A stretch of 64,000 nucleotides of DNA, from contig CAMNGC010000002.1 in the NCBI GenBank assembly GCA_946537885.1, positions 147,376 through 211,375 on the forward strand, in the 5' to 3' direction. Positions 10,439 to 21,500 of the stretch are shown here, in pieces; within the stretch, counting starts at the first letter, position 1; the number at the start of each line of letters is the position of its first letter. This DNA is from an uncultured Clostridia bacterium (lineage in GTDB: Bacteria > Bacillota > Clostridia > Saccharofermentanales > Saccharofermentanaceae). The notes under the pieces were generated by a model, which worked only from the letters and a program-made list of their open reading frames with translations, searched no databases and was not told the origin of the DNA. The translations under genes were made by a program, and so were the position numbers.

Positions 10439-11530
10439 ATGAAACTTGGCATAGTAGGACTGCCTAATGTAGGTAAGAGCACACTTTTCAACGCTATAAC
10501 AAAGGCCGGAGCAGAATCCGCCAACTATCCTTTCTGCACCATAGAACCGAATATCGGTGTTGTTGCTGTCCCGGACTCCAGACTTGATAAACTCGCTGAG
10601 ATGTATCACCCCGATAAATACACACCTGCGATAATCGAATTCGTTGATATCGCAGGTCTGGTAAAGGGTGCCAGCAAAGGCGAAGGTCTCGGCAATAAAT
10701 TCCTCTCGAATATCCGAGAGGTAGATGCGATCTGCCATGTAGTAAGATGTTTCGATGATCCCGATGTCGTTCATGTAGACGGCAGCGCCGATCCGGAGCG
10801 CGATATCGGAGTAATCGAACTCGAACTTATCCTCTCCGATCTTGAGATCATGGAGAAAAGAGTCGAACGCACTCGTAAGATGATGAAAGGCGGCGACAAG
10901 TCCTACGCTTCTGAGCTGGCTCTTTATGAGAAGATCTATGCCACCCTCGAACAGGAAAAGCCCGCCCGCTCCATTGAATTTGACGATGAAGAATTAGCGA
11001 TGACAAAGGATCTTCAGCTGATCACCTTAAAGCCGGTTCTTTATTGTGCCAATATCGCGGAGGATGATATCAAGAATCCTGATATTCCCTATGTAAACAC
11101 AGTTAAGAGGATCGCGGCAGAATCCGGAAGCGAAGTGGTTGTCATCTCTGCAAAGATCGAAGAAGAACTGGGACAGTTAGAGCCCGAGGATCGTCAGATG
11201 TTTCTTGATGATCTGGGCATCGATTCGGCAGGTCTCGACAAGATGATCCAAGCATCTTATAAGCTCCTGGGTCTTATCTCCTTCCTGACTGCAGGTCCTA
11301 CGGAAGTGCGCGCCTGGACAATAAAGAACGGCACTAAAGCTCCTCAAGCTGCAGGTAAGATACATTCCGACTTCGAACGAGGTTTTATTCGCGCCGAGGT
11401 CGTAGCTTATGATGATCTTATGGCATGCGGAACTTATGCAGCTGCCCGTGAGAAGGGACTGGTGCGTTCCGAAGGCAAAGAATATGTAATGAAGGACGGC
11501 GATGTCGTTCTCTTCAGATTCAACGTCTGA
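10439..11530 (+). CDS. ychF: Redox-regulated ATPase/GTPase YchF (OLA1 type)
   Basis: An Obg-superfamily P-loop protein of 363 residues, full length. G1 is [12 protein letters not shown] (about residues 6-17), G3 lies in [16 protein letters not shown], and the family-typical C-terminal TGS-like domain runs from about 280 ([14 protein letters not shown]) to the end. YchF proteins bind ribosomes and hydrolyse ATP in preference to GTP; they are linked to translation and oxidative stress responses. AAGAGG lies before the ATG. It is monocistronic, divergent from comM and convergent with the next gene. Confidence 0.95.
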   Translation: MKLGIVGLPNVGKSTLFNAITKAGAESANYPFCTIEPNIGVVAVPDSRLDKLAEMYHPDKYTPAIIEFVDIAGLVKGASKGEGLGNKFLSNIREVDAICHVVRCFDDPDVVHVDGSADPERDIGVIELELILSDLEIMEKRVERTRKMMKGGDKSYASELALYEKIYATLEQEKPARSIEFDDEELAMTKDLQLITLKPVLYCANIAEDDIKNPDIPYVNTVKRIAAESGSEVVVISAKIEEELGQLEPEDRQMFLDDLGIDSAGLDKMIQASYKLLGLISFLTAGPTEVRAWTIKNGTKAPQAAGKIHSDFERGFIRAEVVAYDDLMACGTYAAAREKGLVRSEGKEYVMKDGDVVLFRFNV

Positions 11531-11595
11531 TAAGCTTTAGTCTTGTATTCGGGAAATGAATAGCTTCTTCTCGGAATCCGCAGAGATATTGTCGT

Positions 11596-12501
11596 TTAGT
11601 CATCCCAAACGAAATCTCTTACTTGAGTAAACACAGCAGTATCGGCCGGTTCAACCGACTCGAGAGCTCCGCTGTTGTCAAGGCTGACATTATATGTGAT
11701 CTCAAAGCTCTGACTCAGAGGATCAGCTTCTGTCTGGGCAGAATTATACTGATCGATAAAGCTCGACCAAGACAGGCCCGACAGATGAGAGATCATTTCC
11801 CCCATCTCAAAGACATTCGGATCCACATCACCCCAAAGGTCTTCATCGGCATCTGTGCTATAGCCCATATCGGCAAAATAATAACGAAGCGTCTCGGCAA
11901 GAGCTTTTCGATAATCCTGTCTGTTAACAGTAAGCGTTACTACAACACTTCCCTCTTCAACATCGCCGTAGTCGATATCAACAGTATATTCAACTGAGCT
12001 CATAAAGACTTCTACACACTCCTCTGGTGCGAGATAGGAAGACCACATTCTTGAATTGAGACCGAGTACATCCTCGATGATATTCTCTGTGGAATCAACA
12101 GCATTCTCATCTGTCATAATAGTGTTCATGCGACTGTTGATATCCGCCTCAATGCCGCTTCCGATATCTGCAGGTATGGGAGTAGGTGTAGGGGTAGCAG
12201 TCGGCGTGGGTGTGGCCGAAGGTGTAGGAGTTGGAGTAACAGTCGGATACACCCTTGCGAACTGATCGCGAAGATAGACTATGAGAGCCTCGTGATATTC
12301 CTGAAGGCTGGAAGAATCAGCGGGTAACACCGTTTCAGTCACCGTTACTTCGGTCTTGTCTGTTTCATCGGATTTATCCTTATTCTTAGTTAAGAGTAGG
12401 ATTAAGCCGACTATCATCGCTACAAACAGAATAAGGATCGTTATGATCATGATCAAAGGTCCTTTTCTGTATTTCTTGATCTTTTCCGTGTTATAAGCCA
12501 T
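11596..12501 (-). CDS. Exported membrane-anchored protein with Pro/Thr linker
   Basis: Unrecognised, 301 residues. A basic N-terminus (KIKKYRKG) is followed by one hydrophobic segment at about 15-39, then an extracytoplasmic region. Residues about 85-110 are a PTPTP repeat linker (the coding DNA is a degenerate hexamer repeat at 12178-12250). The C-terminal 190 residues are acidic with alternating strand-like segments (VECVEVFMSSVEYTVDIDYG) and may be a folded domain exposed outside the cell. The linker suggests presentation across the cell wall. The ribosome binding site AAAGGGGAT supports the start. It lies 31 bp after the serine acetyltransferase, but a functional link is not evident. Confidence 0.75.
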   Translation of the reverse strand: MAYNTEKIKKYRKGPLIMIITILILFVAMIVGLILLLTKNKDKSDETDKTEVTVTETVLPADSSSLQEYHEALIVYLRDQFARVYPTVTPTPTPSATPTPTATPTPTPIPADIGSGIEADINSRMNTIMTDENAVDSTENIIEDVLGLNSRMWSSYLAPEECVEVFMSSVEYTVDIDYGDVEEGSVVVTLTVNRQDYRKALAETLRYYFADMGYSTDADEDLWGDVDPNVFEMGEMISHLSGLSWSSFIDQYNSAQTEADPLSQSFEITYNVSLDNSGALESVEPADTAVFTQVRDFVWDD

Positions 12502-12532
12502 ATCTATCCCCTTTAGCTTTATTAATCTGATA

Positions 12533-13492
12533 TCAGATCATGTAATACCAAGTATCATCCTGCTTAAGATCCCGTGTTTCCGTTGACTGATCTTTTACGT
12601 TGATCACCATCTCCTGATTAGGAACTGTAACGCGGGCCCCTGCAGGTACCGACTGGGTAATGAAAGCATTACCGCCGATAACCGCGCCCTCTCCGATCAC
12701 CGTATTGCCGCCGAGGATCGAAGCTCCGGAGTAAATTGTTACATTATTCATAATGGTCGGATGACGCTTAGTATTCATAAGCTTACGCCCGCCTCTTGTA
12801 GAGAGGGCGCCGAGCGTGACTCCCTGATATACCTTGACATTGTCACCGACAACTGTAGTCTCACCTACAACGATCCCGGTACCGTGGTCTATAAAGAAAT
12901 ACTTACCGATAGTGGCGCCGGGGTTGATATCTATACCCGTAATACTGTGAGCATATTCGGTCATCATACGGGGGATCAACGGGATTCCGAGCGCATATAG
13001 CTCATGTGCTAATCTGTAGACCATAGTGGCATAGAGGCCGGGATAAGTATAAATAACCTCTTCTTTGTTGAAAGCCGCAGGATCTCCGTCAAGAGTCGCC
13101 TGAACATCGGTTTCAATGTATTCCCTGACCTCAGGCAGTCTGTCAAGGAAGCTAAAGACCAGCTCCTGAGCCTGCTTCTCTATGCAGCCTTCGTGATTCT
13201 CTCTGTTAAATCCGAGAACGATCTCGATCTGTTTGGAAAGATTATAGATGATATCTTCCAGCTGTATGGACATATTGTTCTTGACCGTATAATACTTATA
13301 GGCCTTGTTACGGAAATATCCCGGAAAAACTATACCCTGAAGGGCATTTAATATTCCGATGATCTTCTCTCTGTCAGGTCTGTCAAATGTACCGATCTGG
13401 TCGATATCCTTACCTTCAGAAAGGTTCTCCATATATTTATCTATAAGTCCGTTGATCTTCTGTTCCAAGATCGTATCGCGATTCATATCCAT
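12533..13492 (-). CDS. cysE: Serine O-acetyltransferase
   Basis: A left-handed beta-helix acyltransferase of the CysE family, about 319 residues. It transfers acetyl from acetyl-CoA to serine, the first step of cysteine synthesis. The catalytic block [12 protein letters not shown] and the following hexapeptide turns ([17 protein letters not shown]) are typical, preceded by DINPGATIG. The long N-terminal helical region of about 130 residues matches the longer SAT subfamily found in anaerobes and plants rather than short EpsC-type proteins. The open frame extends to 13603, overlapping the next gene, but the ATG at 13492 (AGGA six bases before) or 13486 is a better start. No cysK is nearby. Confidence 0.88.
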   Translation of the reverse strand: MDMNRDTILEQKINGLIDKYMENLSEGKDIDQIGTFDRPDREKIIGILNALQGIVFPGYFRNKAYKYYTVKNNMSIQLEDIIYNLSKQIEIVLGFNRENHEGCIEKQAQELVFSFLDRLPEVREYIETDVQATLDGDPAAFNKEEVIYTYPGLYATMVYRLAHELYALGIPLIPRMMTEYAHSITGIDINPGATIGKYFFIDHGTGIVVGETTVVGDNVKVYQGVTLGALSTRGGRKLMNTKRHPTIMNNVTIYSGASILGGNTVIGEGAVIGGNAFITQSVPAGARVTVPNQEMVINVKDQSTETRDLKQDDTWYYMI

Positions 13493-13559
13493 GGTCTGAT
13501 CCTGCCTTAATATGTTATGTCCGTTATTATACACTATTTGGGCCGGTCGCCCTAAAGTA

Positions 13560-14105
13560 TTAGCGCCGCCCGCCGAAAAGTTCTTCACGATCCCCTTTAT
13601 CAAGAAAGATCCCCAGACTTCTCACTCCCCCGATGATCCAGCCGATACCGCATAGGATAATGATCGCCTCTACTCCGCTGAAAGGACGGATGATGATGAT
13701 CAGCCCGATAGCCATCTCGATGAGAGCCATTATCATACCGAAATACTTAATAATGCCGCCGCCTGTCAGCATAAGCGATGCCGTATATTTGCTAAGACCG
13801 CTTATCAGGAAGTAAATACCGACAATGATCGCCAGGATCTGCATGAACGATCCCGGAAATACTATAAAGAACAGCCCCAGCAACATGGCGGCTATTCCGG
13901 TAGCCAAAATAGCCTTTCCTCCGAATCTATAGCGTTCCACAGTAAGATAAGCGATGAGATCCGTCAAACCTCTGATGATCAGAACGATGCCGATAACCAG
14001 CCCCACGACACCCGAGATATAGCCGGGAAATAAGATAAAAAGGGCTCCGGCTGTAAAGGCCAGCAAGGCTTTGACAAGATGTTCGTACCTTTCTTTATTA
14101 TCCAT
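13560..14105 (-). CDS. HdeD-like (DUF308) membrane protein
   Basis: A 181-residue protein with six closely spaced membrane helices and short loops, matching the HdeD/DUF308 family. The repeated pattern GxxxxxxGIxLIxxG (for example [19 protein letters not shown] and [18 protein letters not shown]) reflects the internal triplication of this family. In E. coli HdeD contributes to acid resistance at high cell density; in Firmicutes the role is unknown. It overlaps the upstream SanA-like gene by 8 bases and ends with a short basic tail in the cytoplasm. Confidence 0.85.
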   Translation of the reverse strand: MDNKERYEHLVKALLAFTAGALFILFPGYISGVVGLVIGIVLIIRGLTDLIAYLTVERYRFGGKAILATGIAAMLLGLFFIVFPGSFMQILAIIVGIYFLISGLSKYTASLMLTGGGIIKYFGMIMALIEMAIGLIIIIRPFSGVEAIIILCGIGWIIGGVRSLGIFLDKGDREELFGGRR

Positions 14106-14829
14106 TGTCTCTCCTTTCGGCAGTAATATTGCCGTCAGCTGTAATATCTATCTTCTCTTCGTCAAAATCTCCCGGCTCATCGACAAAGCTCAGGTAGAAG
14201 TCTTTGGTTCTTGCCAGCATCTCTCTTGAAGAGAAATACATCTGCTCATCGAAAATATGGCCTTCGGCCCTTACACCCACCGCATTGATCCCTGCGCGGT
14301 CAGCCAGGTAAAGCGCTCTCGACAGATGGTATTCCTGAGTCACGATCACGGCTGTTCTCACTCCGTAGATCTCATATGCCCTGTATATAGTCTCGGATGT
14401 GGACAGACCTGAGTGATCCAGGAAGATGTCCTCCGAGGGAACGCCGGCGTCCAGTGCATATTCTCTCATAACTTTAACCTCGTTATAGTATAGTCCTGAG
14501 TGATCACCGGAGAACAGGAGCTTATCTGCGATTCCTCTCCTGTAGAGCTCTATGGCGGTATCAAGTCTGTCTGCCAGCAAAGGTGATGCTTCGCCATTGG
14601 CATATACGCCGCACCCCGGAACGATTATGCAGTCGATCTTTCCGTCGATCTGTTTTAAGTCGTCTGGCGTTTTGACTGACTCAAGATCATAGATCCTGTT
14701 TCTGACAGAAGCTGTTACGTAAACATTTGCTGTCAGGATAAGGAGGATCAGGAGCAGCAGTATGATTCCTATTATCGAACAGATGATTTTTCCCGCCTTC
14801 TTAAACTTCGGAGTCATCATTTTCTCCAT
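14098..14829 (-). CDS. SanA/YdcF-like DUF218 membrane protein
   Basis: A 243-residue protein with one N-terminal membrane helix (about 12-35) and an extracytoplasmic DUF218 domain. Family hallmarks are DCIIVPGCGVYANGEAS, LADRLDTAIELYRRG, LLFSGDHSG and TQEYHLSRALYLADRAG. SanA of E. coli affects envelope permeability to vancomycin; the chemistry of DUF218 proteins is not settled, although a phosphotransfer or nucleotide-binding role has been suggested from the fold. It overlaps genes on both sides (29 bases with the preceding small membrane protein), so it belongs to an envelope-related operon. Confidence 0.85.
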   Translation of the reverse strand: MEKMMTPKFKKAGKIICSIIGIILLLLILLILTANVYVTASVRNRIYDLESVKTPDDLKQIDGKIDCIIVPGCGVYANGEASPLLADRLDTAIELYRRGIADKLLFSGDHSGLYYNEVKVMREYALDAGVPSEDIFLDHSGLSTSETIYRAYEIYGVRTAVIVTQEYHLSRALYLADRAGINAVGVRAEGHIFDEQMYFSSREMLARTKDFYLSFVDEPGDFDEEKIDITADGNITAERRDNG

Positions 14830-15196
14830 CGACGCTCTTTGTGAGTTCGTCTACTTTTGTTTCCAGCTCATCCACTATCCCCTTAAGCCTCCTGCTCTCA
14901 GCTTCCATCTTAAGTTCATCAAGTACCTTCCCCAGCCTAATGACCGTGAATGTTGACATGATAAACATAAAAAGCACACAGAGCTCTGATGCCACCACAA
15001 ACTGACCTGCCCGAACTGAAGCAAAGGATACTGCCAAAGCGATAAAGATCGTGCCTGACAAGTAAACAGCCGCGACTCCGATAAGATACTTACGGAAGTT
15101 CGAAGTTCTCAGTTTGCCGTGACCGAAGATCAGATATAGAAGCCAGGCAGATGCCAATATTACAAACAGGAGCGCCAACAAGCCTGGAAATGTCAT
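14801..15196 (-). CDS. Small membrane protein with coiled-coil tail
   Basis: Unrecognised, 131 residues. Three predicted membrane helices (about 3-22, 36-58 and 66-88) are followed by a heptad-like segment (VDELETKVDELTKSV) and a Glu/Asp-rich end. The arrangement is somewhat like DUF2304 proteins, but the match is too weak to name it. It overlaps the end of coaE by 4 bases and the start of the SanA-like gene by 29 bases, so it is translated from the same message as coaE. Confidence 0.7.
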   Translation of the reverse strand: MTFPGLLALLFVILASAWLLYLIFGHGKLRTSNFRKYLIGVAAVYLSGTIFIALAVSFASVRAGQFVVASELCVLFMFIMSTFTVIRLGKVLDELKMEAESRRLKGIVDELETKVDELTKSVDGENDDSEV

Positions 15197-15801
15197 ATAC
15201 GGATACCTCTCTCATGAAGCTGAGAGACTATCAGCTTGTTTACCTTTTCGCTAAGATCATTGATATCACCGGAATTGTCGATCACCTGGTCCGCTATACT
15301 GCAATATTCATCGTCATTCATCTGAACAGCAATACGTCTTATTGCATCTTCACGATCCATGCCCCTGTCGACCAGCCGTTCAAGCCTGATCTTCTCATCA
15401 CATGTTACGACCCAGATCTGATTACAATGATCCACAAAGCCTTTCTTAACCGGTATCGGTACATCAAGAACAAGACACTTGGTCTTTTTCTCCCTCTCAC
15501 TTTGGATCTCTTTATCTATATACTCGAAAACATGTCTGTGAACGATAGCGGACAGCTCATCCAACTTACGATTATCCTTAAAGACCACCGTTGACATATA
15601 TCTGCGGTTCATCCCGCCGTTGGCGTCAACAGCCCGCTTACCAAAGGCCTCACTTATCTCTTCAATAGCCAGTCCTCCGGGATCCGTCACCATATGCGAT
15701 ATCTCGTCAGCATCAAGGACTCTGAGTCCGCGCTCTGCCAGAAGTCTGCTTACCGTACTCTTACCTGATCCGATGCCGCCGGTCACACCCAATACAAACA
15801 T
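15193..15801 (-). CDS. coaE: Dephospho-CoA kinase
   Basis: CoaE, 202 residues, phosphorylates the 3'-hydroxyl of dephospho-CoA with ATP, the last step of coenzyme A synthesis. The P-loop is GVTGGIGSGKST (about residues 5-16), followed by VLDADEISH, a substrate-binding motif of the family. The lid arginine region KIRLERLVDRG is present. The ATG overlaps the polA stop (TAATG). The polA-coaE pairing is common in Clostridia and Bacilli. Confidence 0.95.
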   Translation of the reverse strand: MFVLGVTGGIGSGKSTVSRLLAERGLRVLDADEISHMVTDPGGLAIEEISEAFGKRAVDANGGMNRRYMSTVVFKDNRKLDELSAIVHRHVFEYIDKEIQSEREKKTKCLVLDVPIPVKKGFVDHCNQIWVVTCDEKIRLERLVDRGMDREDAIRRIAVQMNDDEYCSIADQVIDNSGDINDLSEKVNKLIVSQLHERGIRI

Positions 15802-18497
15802 TATTTTGCCTCCAGCCAGTTAGCTCCGCTATGAACCTCTGCCAACAGAGGAACGGACAGACTAACGGCATTTTCCATTTCTTCCTTAAGTATCGCTTCA
15901 GCTGTTGCCTGATCTTCCTTGGCACATTCAACGATAAGTTCATCGTGAACCTGCATTATCAGAAGAGCATCCGGAAGCTTCTCTGCGAGCGCTCTTCTTA
16001 CGCGATTCATGGCAATCTTTATAATATCCGCCGCACTGCCCTGAATAGGAGTATTCATGGCAACACGAAGGCCGAAATTCCTTATATTACGATTCTGACT
16101 CTTAAGCTCTGCGAGATTACGTCTCCTGTGAAACATCGTCTCGACAAAGCCCAGCTTCTCGCCAAGTTCCTTAAGAGCATCAAGATAAGCGGTTATCTCC
16201 GGGAACTGCAGTCCGTACTGTCTGATAAGATCTCCGGCCTCCTTATAGGAGATATCCAGATCCTGAGCCAGACCGAATTCCGAGATACCATATATGATAC
16301 TGAAGTTTACGGTCTTGGCGACAGCTCTCTGCGCAGGCGTTACAAGATCTTCAGGCACGCCGAAGACCTTAGATGCCGTTCTCTTATGAATATCCTCGCC
16401 TTCAAGGAAAGCTTCGCTCATCACCTTATCTCCCGACATGGCGGCCAGGAGCCTTAGCTCGATCTGTGAATAATCAGCATCCACCAGCACTCTGCCTTCA
16501 GGCGCGATAAAACACTCTCTGATCCTGCCGCCATTTTCTGATCTGACAGGTATATTCTGAAGATTAGGCTCCGTAGATGACAATCTTCCTGTATTAGTCA
16601 TAGCCTGAGTAAAAGTTGTCCTGACTCGCCCGTCACTGTCGATCTTATCGGCAAGCCCCAAAGTATATGTGGAATCCAGCTTAGACAAGGCTCTGTATTC
16701 AATAAGCTTCTCGACGCAGGGATGATAAGGCTTGATCCTTTTAAGCTCGTCTATGGACGTGGAATAGACACCCGTCTTGCCCTTCTTACCGTGTGGCAGA
16801 TTCAGCTTGTCTTCACTATAAAGGATATCAGCCAGCTGTTTAGGCGAAGAGATATTGAACTCATAGCCCGTCGATTCGTATATCTCACTCTCGATCTGTT
16901 CAAGTCTTGAAGAGAATTCTTCATGCAGGCTGTTCAAGAGCTTTCCGGATACCAGCATACCGTTACGCTCTATGATGTCCAGAGTCACTACCAGAGGGAA
17001 TTCGATATCATATAAAAGCTCGTGTGATTTTCGATCTTCTATCATAGGATCTATCAAGTATGCCGTCAGAAGATTCAGATAGAGCTTTTTGACAGCCCTG
17101 TCCAGCTTAGCGCTATCATCCTCATCCTTTTCGAAAAGCGACAACTGCTTTGCCTCCGCATCCGGGTCATCTATGGGATAGGGCTTAAGGAATACAGATT
17201 CCACAAGTCTCGGGAAATCCGGCTCAGATCCGTCTATCAGGTTAAATACATAGCCTGCAATAGCCGTATCATATATACCATCCACCTTAAGAGCTTTCTT
17301 CATGACCTTGGATTTACCCTTATAATCGAAAGCAACCGGCATTTTGTCCGTCATTCCTATCACATCAGCCAGCCTGTCAGGCTCGATCTTCAGGATATTC
17401 TCACAAGCTCTTGTCGCAATAATGGCATAATCGGCTCCGTCTATCTTGATAAAGTCTACTGCGAGCCTCTTGTCTTCCCCGAGTCTAAACTCATTAATGT
17501 CACTTACGACTCGCAGTCGGGGCGCCATCAGCTCGAATTCCGAATATAGCGCATTAGCTAATTCATTGTCAGTCGAACCCGTATCCTGACCTGCCAAGAG
17601 TGCAGCGGATTTGTGCATTCCTTCAAGGCCAAGTTTCTTTATCAGCATCTTCAAAGCCAGTGTTGACAGGCGGTCAAATGTGCCCTGCCGATCCTTTATC
17701 TCCGTAAATGAAGTCTCTTCGATAGCAAAGGGAAGAGGAGCATTTCGATCTATCCTGCAGAGCTTGAGATTAAGCTCCAGAAGCTCGTGGGACTGATCAA
17801 GCCTGTCCCTCAGAGCGGGCGTCAGCGCATCGGTATGCTCGAGAACCCCCTTGACACTTCCATATTCGGCTATAAGCTTAAAAGCCGTCTTCTCGCCGAC
17901 CTTCTCGACACCTTTGATATTGTCTGAATTGTCTCCCATCAAAGCCTTTACATCGACGAAGACCTCGGGCTTGACACCATACGTCGTCTCAAAGAGATCT
18001 CTGTCGACCAAGACTCTCGGCGGCTTTCCTTTACCGCTTTGAGGCATAATTACAGACACTTTATCACTTATAAGCTGATAGTCATCATGATCTCCGCTTA
18101 ATATATAGACATTGTCACCTGCTTCTTCTCCAAGCCGTGATAAGGTCCCTATCAGATCATCTGCCTCATAGCCGGCCAATTCCATTCTGGCAATGCCCAT
18201 CAGATCCAAAAGCTCCTTAACAACGGGCATTTGTGCCGCAAGTTCCTCCGGCATGCCTTTGCGGGTCGCCTTATACTCCTCGGACATCTTATGTCTGAAA
18301 GTGGGAGCTTTCAGATCGAAAAGAACACAGATAGAATCCGGCTTATATTCATCCTTAACGGACAATAAAGTATTGAAAAAGCCGTTGATCGCCCCCGTGG
18401 GAGTACCGTCCGGAGCTGTCATGGGAGCTCGTCCGATAACAGCATAAAAGGCGCGGTTCATTATGGAATTTCCGTCTACTAACAGTAATCTTCCCAT
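15801..18497 (-). CDS. polA: DNA polymerase I
   Basis: Full-length Pol I of 898 residues, used for Okazaki fragment maturation and repair. The 5'-nuclease domain spans roughly 1-290 (LLVDGNSIMNRAF, ELAGYEADDLIGTLS). The polymerase domain begins near 510, with motif A DADYSQIELRLLA, motif B RAVAKTVNFSIIYGIS and motif C QVHDELIVEC. The middle 3'-5' exonuclease region is degenerate: where E. coli has the DxE motif this protein reads RLAVDFIKIDGADYAI, so proofreading is probably absent, as in many Firmicutes. Coupled to coaE by a one-base overlap. Confidence 0.96.
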   Translation of the reverse strand: MGRLLLVDGNSIMNRAFYAVIGRAPMTAPDGTPTGAINGFFNTLLSVKDEYKPDSICVLFDLKAPTFRHKMSEEYKATRKGMPEELAAQMPVVKELLDLMGIARMELAGYEADDLIGTLSRLGEEAGDNVYILSGDHDDYQLISDKVSVIMPQSGKGKPPRVLVDRDLFETTYGVKPEVFVDVKALMGDNSDNIKGVEKVGEKTAFKLIAEYGSVKGVLEHTDALTPALRDRLDQSHELLELNLKLCRIDRNAPLPFAIEETSFTEIKDRQGTFDRLSTLALKMLIKKLGLEGMHKSAALLAGQDTGSTDNELANALYSEFELMAPRLRVVSDINEFRLGEDKRLAVDFIKIDGADYAIIATRACENILKIEPDRLADVIGMTDKMPVAFDYKGKSKVMKKALKVDGIYDTAIAGYVFNLIDGSEPDFPRLVESVFLKPYPIDDPDAEAKQLSLFEKDEDDSAKLDRAVKKLYLNLLTAYLIDPMIEDRKSHELLYDIEFPLVVTLDIIERNGMLVSGKLLNSLHEEFSSRLEQIESEIYESTGYEFNISSPKQLADILYSEDKLNLPHGKKGKTGVYSTSIDELKRIKPYHPCVEKLIEYRALSKLDSTYTLGLADKIDSDGRVRTTFTQAMTNTGRLSSTEPNLQNIPVRSENGGRIRECFIAPEGRVLVDADYSQIELRLLAAMSGDKVMSEAFLEGEDIHKRTASKVFGVPEDLVTPAQRAVAKTVNFSIIYGISEFGLAQDLDISYKEAGDLIRQYGLQFPEITAYLDALKELGEKLGFVETMFHRRRNLAELKSQNRNIRNFGLRVAMNTPIQGSAADIIKIAMNRVRRALAEKLPDALLIMQVHDELIVECAKEDQATAEAILKEEMENAVSLSVPLLAEVHSGANWLEAK

Positions 18498-18524
18498 AGG
18501 TCAGTTCCTCTCTCTAATATAGCG

Positions 18525-21500
18525 TCAAGCGCCCTTTACGCCTTCTTCGGCCGCCTTCTGAGCTCTCTTCTCTTCGGCTATCTGCTGATTGCGCACAGCA
18601 TGAGCCGTGCTGATCATCAGCTTAATCCTGTTAAGCTGGTTAGCCTCGGATGCACCCGGGTCGTAATCTATCGGAATGATATTGGACTGAGGATACTGAC
18701 GTCGCAACTCCTTGATCATACCCTTGCCGGTTACATGATTAGGCAGGCAGGCAAAAGGCTGCGCACAGATGATGTTCGGTACACCGTCCTGAATAAGTTC
18801 GATCATCTCAGCTGTAAGGAACCAGCCCTCACCGCAGAAGTTACCGCAACTTAATACAGTAGATGACTTCTTGGCGAGTTCCTCGATACGCTCGGTCATC
18901 ATAAACTTTCCGCCGGTCTTACGGAATTCTTCATTGATCGGCTTACGGAAGCGCTCAAGTATATTTATTGCCGCCTGATTGATCTTAGCCGTCTTCTTGG
19001 ACCTTCCGAGATTGGCCGCAGCCCATATAGGGTTGTAACAACAATAGAGGAAGAAATCCAGAACACCCGGGAGAACGCCCTCACAGCCTTCCTGCTCAAT
19101 AACATCTATAGCATTATTATTGGCATCAGGATGGAACTTTACAAGGATCTCCCCTACCAGACCGACACGGGGCTTACGAGGGATATCCTGAAGCGGCAGT
19201 TTATTGAATTTCTCCACAGCCAAACGGATAAACTTCTTGTAAGACCTGATGGTCGGGATATCCTCGAGATCAACACCTATGTCGGCAAGCTGATCTCTTA
19301 TCTTCTTCTTCTCTTCAGGACTTCTGTCCCAATAATTGCCGGGCATTACCTGGTCATATCTGGGAGAAAGCTGATCCTCAAAACCTGAAGGGTTGAGCAT
19401 CTTACGTCCTATAAGGTTGAAATACATATAGAGAGCATTAGCTGCTCCGGGAACCGTCTCATAGGGACGAACACGGAAAAGCAGGGTTGTCAGCATATCA
19501 CCGAGACAAAGGGCCTTAACGGCTCTTACGGCAAAGGGCGCTGTTATGGACCAGCCCTCATTCTTTTCGATGCGCTGAGCCGAGATAGCAACAACCGGGA
19601 TCTGAGGGTAGCCGGCCTCCTTTAAGGCCTTACGCAGGAAGGCCACGTAGTTAGTGGCACGGCAGCCGCCACCCGTCTGAGTGATCATCAGGGTAACATT
19701 GTCCGGATCCACTTCGCCCTTCAATACGGCATTGACCATCTGGCCTACAACCACGATCGTCGGGAAGCAGGCATCATTATTGACATATTTAAGACCACAC
19801 TCGATATCCTCACGGGTAGCCTGTTTCAGTACCTTCATCCTGTAGCCTGCATCCCTGAATGCCGCCTCGACAAAATCGAACTGGATAGGAGCCATCTGAG
19901 GAGCCAGAAGAGTATGTTCTTTCTTATTCTTCTTCGTGAACTCCGTCCTCTTAAGGGCATAAGGAGCTTCTCCATTATCATTCTTCTGAACAGGCAGCTT
20001 GAGCTGACCTTTCTTAAGGAGCTGCTCTCTTTCCTCCATGGCAACTACAAGGGATCTCATTCGTATCCTTGCAGCACCCAGATTGCTTACTTCATCGATC
20101 TTAAGCAGCGTATAGAGCTTACCCGATGACTCTAAGATCTCCTGAACCTGATCTGATGTAACGGCATCAAGACCACATCCGAAAGAAGTCAGCTGAACAA
20201 GCTCCAGATTAGGTTTGGTAATAACAAAAGCTGCAGCCTCATAAAGTCTTGTATGATACATCCACTGGTCAACAACACGGATCGGTCTGGCAAGCCTGCC
20301 GGGCTCGGCGACGCTGTCCTCAGTAAGAACTGCAAGCCCTAACTGGTTGATCATCTCCGGGATACCGTGATGGATCTCAGGATCGATATGATACGGACGC
20401 CCCGAAAGAACTATTCCCTTCATTCCGGTCTTATCCATCTCATCAAGGATAGTTGCAGCGCGCTCCTTTATATCCTGCTTATATTTCTCATATTCAACCT
20501 TACCGGCATTAACAGCCTCCACAGCCTCCTGCCTGCTGATACCGAGATATTCAAAGGTCTTTACCAGATTGTCGGCCACCGCAGCCATGTTATCCAACGG
20601 CATGAAAGGATTTAAGAAGCGGATATTCTTCTCCCTGATGGTCTCCACATTATTACGGATAACCTCAGGATAGGAACATACGATCGGACAATTGTAATGG
20701 TTGCCGGAATTGGCGTTCTCTATGGTCTCATATGGAACATCCGGATAGAAGATGGTTGTAATGCCTCTGGATATAAGGTTCTCTATATGTCCGTGAGTGA
20801 GCTTGGCCGGATAACAGACGCTCTCCGAAGGTATGGTCTCCATACCCCTCTCGAAAAGGGTATGAGAGGATCTGGCAGAGATCAGGACCCTGAAGCCCAA
20901 GTTAGTCAGCACAGTAAACCAGAAGGGGTAATTCTCATACTGATTGAGTGCTCTGGGGATACCGATAGTACCACGCGGCGCATCTTTCTCAGCCAAAGGC
21001 TTATAAGCAAAGGTTCTCTCGTACTTATACTTGAACATATTAGGCAGCTCGATCTTCTCCGTCGTGCTTTCAAGGCCTACGCTCTCACCCTTCTCACATC
21101 TGTTACCGGATACGAACCTCTTACCGTTAGAGAAGCTGGCAATGGTAAGGCGGCAGTGATTGCCGCAGAAAGGACACTGAGTATTCTCAGTCTCCATCTC
21201 GAACTGATCGAGCTGGTCAGGTCCTAAGATCCCCGATGCTCTTACTTCAGCCGATGTCTTGACACCATCGAGCTTGGGGACTCTCGCTCTCGCGATAAGG
21301 GCTGCACCGAAAGCACCCATAAGACCTGCAACATTGGGCCTTATAACATCACGCCCCGAGACGATCTCGAAGCATCTTAAGATAGCGTCATTAAGGAAAG
21401 TACCACCCTGAACTACTATATTCTTACCAAGCTGCTCAGTGTCTCTGATCTTGATAACCTTATAGAGGGCATTACGTACAACAGAATAAGAAAGACCTGC

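Noticed and set aside
12056..12265. Plus-strand Val/Gly repeat frame
   Set aside because: It is the complement of the Pro/Thr linker coding repeat of the 301-residue exported protein.
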